A stretch of DNA of 10,530 nucleotides from Robinsoniella peoriensis (lineage in GTDB: Bacteria; Bacillota; Clostridia; Lachnospirales; Lachnospiraceae), in assembly GCF_042680125.1 (NCBI RefSeq), contig NZ_JBHTNY010000087.1; one strand, given 5' to 3'. Shown here piece by piece: positions 1 to 5,628 of this stretch (positions are counted from its first letter, which is position 1; each line of letters starts with the position of its first letter). A program made the translations under genes and the position numbers. The notes under the pieces are model-generated. The model made no database searches and had not been told where the DNA came from. It saw only the letters and a list, made by a program, of their open reading frames with translations.

Positions 1-66
1 TTATTTGTTCTCCAAAGTTCCGTTTTTCGGATCAACGAAAAACTCCTCAATGGAGAACAGGGCCAT
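1..66 (-). other. 21-codon reading frame, possible C-terminal gene remnant
   Basis: Read on the minus strand, an ATG at 64-66 opens a 21-residue frame (MALFSIEEFF...) that ends in TAA at the window edge. The residues look protein-like and the base composition is richer in GC than the surrounding AT-rich DNA. There is no good ribosome binding site, and an in-frame TAG lies just upstream. It is therefore more likely a leftover C-terminal piece of a degraded gene than a working small gene. The same bases form a nested inverted repeat, so the stretch may instead be a structural element. I do not recognise the protein. Confidence 0.25.
7..58. repeat. nested inverted repeat
   Basis: An outer perfect 8-bp pair (GTTCTCCA at 7-14 with TGGAGAAC at 51-58) encloses an inner perfect 8-bp pair (GTTTTTCG at 22-29 with CGAAAAAC at 36-43, six-base loop). 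A further small hairpin, AGGGC-CAT-GCCCT, follows at 59-71. Two nested perfect pairs in 52 bases suggest a folded RNA or DNA element. Its role is unknown. Confidence 0.45.
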
Positions 67-81
67 GCCCTAACAATAAAA

Positions 82-106
82 ATACTACTATAATTTATAG
101 TAGTAT
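82..106 (-). terminator. Rho-independent terminator-like hairpin
   Basis: There is a perfect 11-bp stem (ATACTACTATA at 82-92 with TATAGTAGTAT at 96-106) around a three-base loop. Read on the minus strand it is followed by TTTTTATTGTT, a U-rich tract. It lies about 100 bp past the stop of the membrane protein gene at 206-511 and would end that transcript. The stem is AT-rich, so it is weaker than a typical terminator. Confidence 0.5.
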
Positions 107-205
107 AAAATACATCAATCCTTGTATCTAATCATATATTATCGAACACGAGAGATTTTCAACCACCCCTATTCCCTAATATAAAAGAGAATTGGGGAGG
201 GTAAA

Positions 206-511
206 TTACTCATGTTTGATTTTCTTTTTGATGTAGTATATAGTCCAAACAATTATTTTAATAATAATACTGAAAAGAGCCTGACCAGGAATAAGTACAT
301 AGAGGGCAAATATGGTCGTATGGTCATAATTATTTGTCAAGATATCCGACAGCAAAAAACTACTATCCATAAAAAGTAATATATTACTAAGAACAATACT
401 AATAATAGGAGAATATTTAATATATTTTGGTTTAAGAATTAGCAAGCCCAATGAGATAACCAAAGGTATAACCATCAAATAAAATATCATAAACAGTTGG
501 TATTTATCCAT
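206..511 (-). CDS. small three-helix membrane protein, copy A
   Basis: The product is 101 residues and nearly all hydrophobic: membrane segments at about residues 4-25, 33-55 and 64-90, an internal YSPIISIVLSNILLF stretch, and a lysine-rich tail (YYIKKKIKHE). An upstream ATG at 526 is possible, but the only Shine-Dalgarno-like run (AGGGGGG) lies between that codon and the ATG at 511, so 511 is the better start. The size and pattern (PLVIS-G near the start, a lysine-rich loop, then a paired helix) loosely resemble small DUF2651-type membrane proteins; this is a guess. The function is unknown. A second copy, about 89% identical over the aligned residues, lies at 9976-10290. It has its own promoter at 611-639 and a probable terminator at 82-106, so it is transcribed alone, with a 5' leader of about 90 bases. 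Confidence 0.75.
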   Translation of the reverse strand: MDKYQLFMIFYLMVIPLVISLGLLILKPKYIKYSPIISIVLSNILLFMDSSFLLSDILTNNYDHTTIFALYVLIPGQALFSIIIKIIVWTIYYIKKKIKHE

Positions 512-670
512 ATCAACCCCCCTCATATAGGCTACTAAATTTTTTTACATACAAATGAATCTGATAGAAAGCATCCATAATATAATAATTCATACAGTAT
601 TTTTAAACTTATTATACGCTAACATTTAATTAGAATCAATCACAGTTATAAAATAAGTAGAAGAAACCAA
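220..670. repeat. long direct repeat, copy A
   Basis: About 450 bp matches 9999-10454 at high identity in the same orientation. The match covers nearly the whole membrane protein gene, its leader and its promoter. It stops at the shared bases ACCAA, after which copy A runs into the 3' end of the gene at 674-1042. The C-terminal codons of the two copies differ, so the match starts just inside the genes. Confidence 0.8.
611..639 (-). promoter_or_regulatory. sigma-A-type promoter for membrane gene copy A
   Basis: Read on the minus strand, a -35 box TTGATT (634-639) and a perfect -10 box TATAAT (611-616) are 17 bp apart. The same boxes and spacing are kept in the second copy at 10393-10421, although the spacer differs by one base. 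Transcription would start near 604, leaving a leader of about 90 bases before the ATG at 511. Confidence 0.75.
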
Positions 671-673
671 TAA

Positions 674-1042
674 TTATTTCTTTACTATAGTTTTCTTAAA
701 ATTCTCAAGTGCTTCTTTATAAAGTTCAATATCCCTATCTGTGGTAATTGCCCCAGCTTCATTTATAAGTTCATCAAATAAGAAATCAATGTCAGCCAGT
801 TCTTCTTTTCTGGCTTTCAGATTTCGTTCATATACCTCTCTCGCTTCCTCCAATGTTTCAAAACAATCTACGCACTGATCAAAATCAATAATCCGTATAT
901 CATCTTTGTCTTGTTCCGAACCAGCGATTTTTACCCGCATCATCTCAGCTCTTTTCTTGAGCACTTTCAGATGTTGAAAATAATAGTATTCAAAAACATA
1001 GTAAAAGCATTCCCCTAGTTCTAAACTACTAATATTGTACAT
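674..1042 (-). CDS. hypothetical small acidic helical protein
   Basis: I do not recognise this 122-residue protein. It is rich in Glu, Asp and Lys and predicted largely helical. Residues about 55-90 (ETLEEAREVYERNLKARKEE) look like a coiled coil, and the N-terminal part is aromatic (GECFYYVFEYYYFQ). A GTG at 1051 is also in frame, but the AAAGGA ribosome site lies only one base before it, whereas it is suitably spaced from the ATG at 1042, so I chose 1042. It lies downstream of the split nuclease gene on the same strand with a gap of about 70 bp. That context and its size suggest a phage or mobile-element accessory gene. This is inference from position only. Confidence 0.6.
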   Translation of the reverse strand: MYNISSLELGECFYYVFEYYYFQHLKVLKKRAEMMRVKIAGSEQDKDDIRIIDFDQCVDCFETLEEAREVYERNLKARKEELADIDFLFDELINEAGAITTDRDIELYKEALENFKKTIVKK

Positions 1043-1110
1043 TCCAACCACATCCTTTCAAGACAATTATATCCTTCTCCCCTCCGGTTGTTGATGGTAA
1101 TATATGGTAA

Positions 1111-1743
1111 TTAACCAGCATGTACTATATCATCTTGATAGGATTTATCGCCAAACGGTTTGACGTCCACTTTTAGAAAGGCATCATATACATGCTTTGG
1201 TATCTTATTCTTGTACCTGTCTGCCATAATAATAATATCTGCTTGCTTATGCCTTTTATACTCAGCAAATGCTTCTTCTGGCGTATCCCAGTATCCTAAC
1301 ACAATTGATTCACCGCCACACGGCATAAATACTCCATAGTATTTCTCACGGCTGCTACTGTACCTAACTCCCAGCGGTAAAACAGGATTTTTTCTTCTGG
1401 TTCTGCGGGAAGAATAATGTTTCTTACTGTTAGACAGCATGGTATTCAGGGTTTGTGGCAAGATGCAGCATTTGTCCGGTGCATATTCCTTGTTTCCCGG
1501 ACACAGCAAATCTTTGTCCACCGCCATGGATTCACCCTCACATTCATAATAATTTGCCCAGTGCCACTCCATAAATAACTCTGGATCTCTTGCCCAGCTA
1601 TCACACATTACTGAATCATCATAGCACTTCCCGCTGCTCTTTTTGTTGCATCGGTGATTTATGCCCTGCCAAATACCAAATGCCCGATTCTTTGATGAGG
1701 TAATGTAGGGGATATACTCCTGGTTCCGGTCAATATCTTCCAC
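1111..1743 (-). CDS. 3' half of split phage-type HNH/AP2-like nuclease gene
   Basis: The 210 residues match a pattern I know from phage-borne HNH/AP2-type proteins: a Cys-Trp pair (CDSWARDPELFMEW), then a VDKD...GNKEYAPDKCCILP block at about residues 74-97, which may be a degenerate HNH core, then an AP2-like DNA-binding segment near residues 123-168 (LPLGVRYSSSREKYYGVF, then GYWDTPEEAFAEY). As it stands it could start at a GTG (1743) ten bases after AGAGG. However, the frame stays open back to the transposon edge at 1771. Joining 1771 to 5158 gives one 372-residue frame with the NUMOD4-HNH half at 5158-5615. I infer that this is the C-terminal part of one homing-type endonuclease gene cut by the transposon, and that the GTG start may be accidental. 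Some residual expression of a DNA-binding fragment is possible. Confidence 0.65.
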   Translation of the reverse strand: MEDIDRNQEYIPYITSSKNRAFGIWQGINHRCNKKSSGKCYDDSVMCDSWARDPELFMEWHWANYYECEGESMAVDKDLLCPGNKEYAPDKCCILPQTLNTMLSNSKKHYSSRRTRRKNPVLPLGVRYSSSREKYYGVFMPCGGESIVLGYWDTPEEAFAEYKRHKQADIIIMADRYKNKIPKHVYDAFLKVDVKPFGDKSYQDDIVHAG

Positions 1744-1771
1744 TTTTACATAACCTCTATTTAATGATATG

Positions 1772-1844
1772 TGTTACTGATTTCATGAGCTGTCACTAAA
1801 CTGATTTCTTATGCTGTCATTGACCTGCTCTACGTTATGTCATT
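1772..1844. repeat. transposon right-end array of TGTYAYT sites
   Basis: Four sites run inward from the edge: TGTTACT (1772-1778), TGTCACT (1791-1797), TGTCATT (1815-1821) and TGTCATT (1838-1844), with steps of 19, 24 and 23 bp. The first two units also share GATTTC and TGC/AGC around a five-base gap, so the 1772 unit is a shortened copy of the next one. These are the likely transposase-binding sites of the right end. Confidence 0.6.
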
Positions 1845-1856
1845 TTCGATATTCCA

Positions 1857-1875
1857 CGGGCGGTAATCCCGCCCG
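1857..1875 (-). terminator. GC-rich hairpin after the transposon operon
   Basis: A perfect 7-bp stem (CGGGCGG with CCGCCCG, five-base loop) sits 9 bp past the stop of the last transposon gene. No U-run follows on the minus strand, so it may be an mRNA-stabilising hairpin or a weak terminator rather than a classical Rho-independent site. Confidence 0.4.
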
Positions 1876-1884
1876 AAGAATTTA

Positions 1885-2202
1885 TCATATATTTACGTAC
1901 TTTGATAATTCAAGAAGCGCATATGTCACACTACACGCATCTACTTTTTTGAGTTTTGTATTGCTAAGCCGCTCCAGGTTCCAAAAGGAATCAGACAGAG
2001 ATGAAAGCTCCGTTCCGATGTCCCAGTTCGGAATGCAAATGTAGTTTCCATAAGCATGATGCCCTATCAACAGGTGAAAATAGCTTCCTCTGGCAGTTAC
2101 TTCTACTTCATACGGTTCTGACTCCAACTGCAAGGGAATGATTTCCCCGGTCCATGGATTCTTTGATGTTTTTGACAGCTTTGCCTGAAAAGTTATGCTC
2201 AT
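1885..2202 (-). CDS. small accessory protein of the transposon (possibly DUF6618)
   Basis: The product has 105 residues with no signal peptide or membrane segment. Its most striking part is the middle (GSYFHLLIGHHAYGNYICIP, followed by NWDIGTELSSLSDSFWNLE). From memory this resembles the uncharacterised DUF6618 family; I cannot verify this here. The gene overlaps the ATPase stop by four bases (ATGA at 2199-2202), with GAAAGGTGG upstream, so it is translationally coupled to the transposition genes and lies inside the element. A role in transposition, target choice or regulation is inferred from position alone. The N-terminal half looks beta-rich, with a short helical C-terminus. Function unknown. 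Confidence 0.7.
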   Translation of the reverse strand: MSITFQAKLSKTSKNPWTGEIIPLQLESEPYEVEVTARGSYFHLLIGHHAYGNYICIPNWDIGTELSSLSDSFWNLERLSNTKLKKVDACSVTYALLELSKYVNI

Positions 2203-3017
2203 GAATCAGCACCACCTTTCAGCATCTCATGGTCTACAACGTAGCGAACCATGTGTTCGTCGATTAGGCGTTTGTTTTGTTGGAAGCCATACATCAGGCA
2301 TTTTTCGCTAATACGATTAATGCTTCGTGGAATTCCGGCTGATTCCCGATAGATGTCATCTAATGCTTTATCTGTAAAAAGATCCTGACGACCATCTGCA
2401 TACTTTAAATGTGACTGAATATATTGTTCTGTTTCAGAACGGTCCAGATGCGGAAGGACACAGTTGATATCAATTCGCTGACGTACTGCCGCATAACGCT
2501 GCAGTTTCAACTTGTCCCAAAGTTCTGTCTGCCCTACAAGAACCAGCGCCATCGGACTCATGGAGTCGAACCGGTAATTTAGCAAAAATCTAAATTCCTC
2601 AATGGTCTCTTTTTCAAGAAGATGTGCTTCATCCAGAATACAGATAACTTTTTTGTTTTGAACTCCGCGGATGATTTCAATCTGGTTTTGAAGCTGCCGT
2701 TTTGCATCTCCACGATAGAACTTTGATTCGATTCCAATCTGATCGAGAAGCCCTTTATAGAACCATCTGGGTGTCAGTTTTGAATCAGACAGATACAGAC
2801 AAATATATCTGTCTTTTGGCAGTGAGTCTACAAATCTTCTGATTAGTGTGGATTTTCCACAGCCTGCATCAGCAGTCACAACAGCAAAGAGCTGACGGTC
2901 AGCAGCATAAGTCAATCGTCCAATGGCATCCGCAACATAAGGAGATTCATAGAGCAGCTCCGCCGGGATGTCTCTGGTAAAAGGGGTGTGCAACATTTCA
3001 AAGAAGTTTTCATACAT
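2199..3017 (-). CDS. AAA+ transposition ATPase (TnsC/TniB/ExeA type)
   Basis: The 272-residue protein begins MYENFFEMLHTPFTRDIP, the usual opening of ExeA/TniB-like ATPases. It has a Walker A motif at about residues 48-57 (TADAGCGKST, with Ala where the first Gly normally sits), a Walker B at 124-130 (VICILDE, then AHLL), a sensor-1-like VLVGQTEL and a probable arginine-finger region RQRID. The family binds DNA with ATP and hands the target to the DDE transposase. The frame extends upstream to 3071, but AAAGGAGG at 3026-3033 is correctly spaced only for the ATG at 3017. With that start it overlaps the transposase stop by 8 bp (ATGTATGA), and its own stop overlaps the next gene by 4 bp, so the three are translationally coupled. 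The length fits a compact TnsC-type protein. Confidence 0.88.
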   Translation of the reverse strand: MYENFFEMLHTPFTRDIPAELLYESPYVADAIGRLTYAADRQLFAVVTADAGCGKSTLIRRFVDSLPKDRYICLYLSDSKLTPRWFYKGLLDQIGIESKFYRGDAKRQLQNQIEIIRGVQNKKVICILDEAHLLEKETIEEFRFLLNYRFDSMSPMALVLVGQTELWDKLKLQRYAAVRQRIDINCVLPHLDRSETEQYIQSHLKYADGRQDLFTDKALDDIYRESAGIPRSINRISEKCLMYGFQQNKRLIDEHMVRYVVDHEMLKGGADS

Positions 3018-4440
3018 GGCCTGCATCCTCCTTTCCGTAGTTGCTGAAGGAAAGAGCATTTGCCTGCACACGTAAAGTCTGCTCTCTCTGGCGTTTCAGT
3101 CCTTCCAGAAATCTGGAGGATTCCGGCTCTGTTGGAAGCATGCTTGTTGGTATTTCCGGTTTGGGGTCACAGTATTCACCTATTTGAAGCGGTTTCGCCA
3201 GAAATGGTTTTACCCCTTCATAAGAAACCGTTATGATTTCCGGTTTCAGCGGATCATAGGAAATCGCTACCCTGGCACCGATAAGTGCAGTACTGGTCTC
3301 ATACATCTGGCCGGATACGCTGATGTACCCGCCCTTATCCACCTCACGGAATTCATGGTGCAGGAAAGCATTTCCTACAACAGTTGCTTCCAAAAATACA
3401 AGTGGATGTGAATCCCTGTTCCATTCCTGCAGTGGACTGATTCCTCCGATAGGAACAGGAACATGAAGGCTTTTGTAGTATTCCTCAATGCCTTCGTGTG
3501 GCTTGGTATGATAATACTCCTCCAGCCAGATATCCCAGAATAGATTCAACTCTTCCAGCGTTTTGATTTTCTGTGCGGAAGCTTCCGCCAAAAATGCATT
3601 CACAAAACGGTTAAATACTTCCACACCACCTTTGGACTGGGGTGCGTATGGTTTGGCTTTCAACACACGGATTCCAAGCATGGAAAGTGACTGAATAAGC
3701 TGCCTTGATACAAATTGTTTTCCATTGTCATGATAGCAGGAACGTATACGGCCATGCTTCAGAATGGCCCGGTGATAGCAGTCTTCTACGATGCTTTCAC
3801 GCTGGTGTTCATACCATTTGGCTTCCAGAACATATCTTGAATGGTTGTCAATAATAACTACGAGATAAGTTTGGACTCTGGTACCATTGGCACCAATTGG
3901 GAGTTTTAGACCATATTTGATGTCGGATTCAACCAGCATCATGCGGTGAGGCTTACAGAAACGTTTGGATGAACTCTTTCTTGCATCTGTGTATTTCTTC
4001 ATCTGTTTCTTGCCAAAGCCGCTTTTATAAAGGTATCGTTGCATAGTGGAACGCTTTAAAATGCCGGGTGGCACTAGCCCTTCCATTTCCAATATCAAAA
4101 TGATCTGGGCAACTGATCTTGATGGAACTTCTCTTTTTAGCTGGATTGCTTCACTTACAAGTTCATCGAAGTTCTCTGGGAGTGACTGTTCTCTGCGTGA
4201 TTCACGGTTCATAGGTTTTAAACCTGAGAATCCATTCTCGCGGTAGTAGTTCTCATACCGGTAAAGACTTCTAGTCGAAATCTGATGCTGCATGGAAATC
4301 TGCTCCCTTAGTTCCGTACGTTTCGCCTGATCCAGGGATTCGTCAAGCAACGGTGAAATGATCTGAAATCTTGCCAGTGCCTGATCTTCCTGCCATTGTT
4401 TTGTAGTACGTTCTTCCATTTCTAATTCTTCTGTTTTCAT
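3010..4440 (-). CDS. DD35E transposase, TnsB/TniA/Mu type (rve fold)
   Basis: The protein is 476 residues. The N-terminal half carries helix-turn-helix regions (about 40-80 and 90-145) for end binding. The catalytic RNase H-like core follows. Likely catalytic residues are D173 (VESDIKYG), D238 (YHDNGKQF) and E274 (KGGVEVFNR), with 35 residues between the last two. The segment TYLVVIIDNHSRYVLEAKWY is the usual second strand pair of rve domains. A beta-rich C-terminal domain at about 365-430 matches the position of the Mu-C/TnsB barrel. The start is fixed by AGGAGGT seven bases upstream. It lies in the order zinc protein, transposase, ATPase, accessory gene. The presence of a partner ATPase sets it apart from IS481/IS3 elements. 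It seems intact. Confidence 0.9.
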   Translation of the reverse strand: MKTEELEMEERTTKQWQEDQALARFQIISPLLDESLDQAKRTELREQISMQHQISTRSLYRYENYYRENGFSGLKPMNRESRREQSLPENFDELVSEAIQLKREVPSRSVAQIILILEMEGLVPPGILKRSTMQRYLYKSGFGKKQMKKYTDARKSSSKRFCKPHRMMLVESDIKYGLKLPIGANGTRVQTYLVVIIDNHSRYVLEAKWYEHQRESIVEDCYHRAILKHGRIRSCYHDNGKQFVSRQLIQSLSMLGIRVLKAKPYAPQSKGGVEVFNRFVNAFLAEASAQKIKTLEELNLFWDIWLEEYYHTKPHEGIEEYYKSLHVPVPIGGISPLQEWNRDSHPLVFLEATVVGNAFLHHEFREVDKGGYISVSGQMYETSTALIGARVAISYDPLKPEIITVSYEGVKPFLAKPLQIGEYCDPKPEIPTSMLPTEPESSRFLEGLKRQREQTLRVQANALSFSNYGKEDAGHV

Positions 4441-4509
4441 ACTGATTACCTCCTATGAGGCAATGGTACATGGAATTGGAATGACAGTACAATGAAAGTC
4501 GGTGCATGA

Positions 4510-5080
4510 CTACCAGTTCGAGGTGGAACGCAAAAACACACCGGAGTTATAAATAAAACGAAGAATCATGCGGAGCCAGTCACAGGTATCCTTGCGAAGT
4601 CTGCCGAGCAGTGAAACACTGGATGTCAGAAGTTCTGCTGTAAATCCCAGAAGCTGGTATCCTTTGGATCTTAACGTTCCCCCGGTTAAGCATGAACCAG
4701 TGACGCCACTGCTGCATGGTTGATTCACTTGGATGATCTTCAAACCCCTTCGTTTCAGGCGTAATCAGATGATCTAACACTCCGGTAATTATGTCTGCTT
4801 CGAAATGTTTATACGGTGCCAGAATGTCTGGGAGTTCACGGTGCATGGAATGGCAGGATTGATTGGTACAGACCAGCCTCCGAATGCAAAGCCATCGAAC
4901 GATATTTCCGGAGCTTTTCATAATACGATTCACGTGGTCGCGAGGTTTTAAGGAATGACCACAGATCGGGCAGATGGAATTTTCACTGCTCTCAATTAAA
5001 AATATTTTCTTCCTCATTGAAGGTGATCTCATAATCTGATATAATGACCATGGTTTTATACCAATGGTCTCAGTGATCAC
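4510..5080 (-). pseudogene. DUF6431-like zinc-binding transposon protein, frameshifted
   Basis: The first frame (GTG at 5080) encodes a zinc ribbon with C37, C40, C71 and C76 (CPICGHSLK..., CTNQSCHSMH) and then LPDILAPYKHF, as I recall for DUF6431 proteins that accompany DDE transposases. After residue about 134 (WRHWFMLNRG) this frame turns into unrelated sequence and stops at 4580. The expected C-terminus (TLRSKGYQLLGFTAELL ... ILRFIYNSG) continues in the next frame to a TAG at 4510. The switch falls at a run of five G (4679-4683, minus strand); one G fewer would give a protein of about 189 residues. So this is a broken gene, a sequencing error or, less likely, frameshift decoding. The start has no clear ribosome site. 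A TniQ-like targeting role is inferred from its place in the operon, not shown. Confidence 0.7.
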
Positions 5081-5097
5081 ACGACTTGCAGGGAGGG

Positions 5098-5157
5098 TGT
5101 CACTGGGACCTCTTTCTTTTATACTTTAATGACAGTATAAAGGTCTAATCAGTGACA
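5098..5157. repeat. transposon left end, 60-bp imperfect palindrome
   Basis: The end contains AGTGACA (5151-5157) and AATGACA (5128-5134), a 23-bp step matching the right end. The whole 60 bp is also an imperfect palindrome: TGTCACT, GACCT and TTATACT on the left arm pair with AGTATAA, AGGTC and AGTGACA on the right arm, with short unpaired gaps. A possible promoter for the first gene lies inside it on the minus strand (TAGACC, 18 bp, TATAAA), which would let transposase binding repress its own operon. The promoter is weakly supported. Confidence 0.55.
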
Positions 5158-5615
5158 GGCAAGTAATTCAAAAATGAGGCAATTGGGGTTGGCAATAACA
5201 ATATGTACTCATCCCAGCTTACCCACAATAAATTCTTGTAGTAATTATTACAGAGGTCTTCATCAATATGCCAAATCCAGGTAATCTCACTGTTTCTTTC
5301 TAAAAATTGTTCTGCTACCAATTCTGCCGGGCTTGTTTCTTTTTTATACTTCTCCCCATACTCATCAACCAGATTTATCGTATAATGGACATTCCCAGTC
5401 TTGTGCATGTAAAAGTATTTCCTGAGATTATTAACCATCCTTCCGTAGTTGGATATCCAATAATTATGAGAGTCCTTTACCTGGACGAATACTTCCTCTT
5501 TGCTTAAGGGTGTTATTTCCGCTTTTGATAAATCCAGAACTCTTGCATCTGTAAGATCCGCAAATTCCCAGAACTCTTTTCTCTGTTTCCGCTTTATCAT
5601 TTCCTTTTTTGTCAT
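5145..5615 (-). CDS. NUMOD4-HNH homing-type endonuclease, 5' half, cut by transposon
   Basis: A ribosome site AGGAGG nine bases upstream fixes the start. Residues about 43-70 (VFVQVKDSHNYWISNYGRMV) form a NUMOD4-type segment. Residues about 115-137 carry an HNH_3 core (WHIDEDLCNNYYKNLLWVS) with one His of the usual pair, the central Asn and the last Asn all visible. Such proteins are DNA endonucleases common in phages. The last four codons (about 5145-5157) read the transposon end, so the native part stops at 5158. Joined to 1771 it continues in frame for 220 more codons into the half at 1111-1771. The fragment keeps the whole visible HNH core but has lost the AP2-like C-terminal half. It follows the gp10-like gene with a 13-bp gap and is probably co-transcribed with it. 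Confidence 0.75.
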   Translation of the reverse strand: MTKKEMIKRKQRKEFWEFADLTDARVLDLSKAEITPLSKEEVFVQVKDSHNYWISNYGRMVNNLRKYFYMHKTGNVHYTINLVDEYGEKYKKETSPAELVAEQFLERNSEITWIWHIDEDLCNNYYKNLLWVSWDEYILLLPTPIASFLNYLPVTD

Positions 5616-5628
5616 CTATTCTTTCCTC

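Larger units (their letters stand above)
1772..5157 (-). mobile_element. compact Tn5053/Tn7-like four-gene transposon
   Basis: A unit of about 3.39 kb has four minus-strand genes in order: DUF6431-like zinc protein, DD35E transposase, AAA+ ATPase and small accessory protein. The ends are inverted: TGTTACTGATT reading in from 1772 and TGTCACTGATT reading in from 5157 (10 of 11 bases). Both ends carry inner TGTCAYT repeats. Mu, Tn5053 and Tn7-like elements also start with TGT and carry repeated transposase sites, and Tn5053 ends begin TGTCATTTTC. The boundaries are supported by restoration of the host gene frame on exact removal. No target-site duplication is visible (the left flank ends GATATG, the right flank starts GGCAAG), which is unlike the usual 5-bp duplication of these families. 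No resolvase, TnsA or cargo gene is present. An alternative right boundary is the TGTCACT at 1791. Confidence 0.75.

Noticed and set aside
1811..2044. Plus-strand frame of 77 codons over the transposon right end
   Set aside because: It runs antisense to the coupled accessory gene, covers the end repeats, and has no ribosome site or protein-like pattern.
3018..3071. Upstream start at 3071 for the ATPase
   Set aside because: It would overlap the transposase by 62 bp and has no matching ribosome site, while AAAGGAGG fits the ATG at 3017 and the protein family opens there.
3184..3411. Plus-strand frame inside the transposase gene
   Set aside because: Mirror frame of a well-supported DDE transposase; no start signals.
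4046..4246. Plus-strand frame inside the transposase gene
   Set aside because: Antisense to the helix-turn-helix region of the transposase; a shadow frame.
1791..5157. Right transposon edge at the TGTCACT of 1791
   Set aside because: Less likely than 1772: the 1772 unit is a clear shortened repeat, its TGTTACTGATT matches the left end better, and only 1772 restores the 372-codon frame. It stays possible, because that edge would give a short tail ending in TAG next to a ribosome site.
1760..5175. Target-site duplication of 5 bp around the transposon
   Set aside because: I compared the flanks by eye with small shifts of the edges and found no repeated 5-mer.
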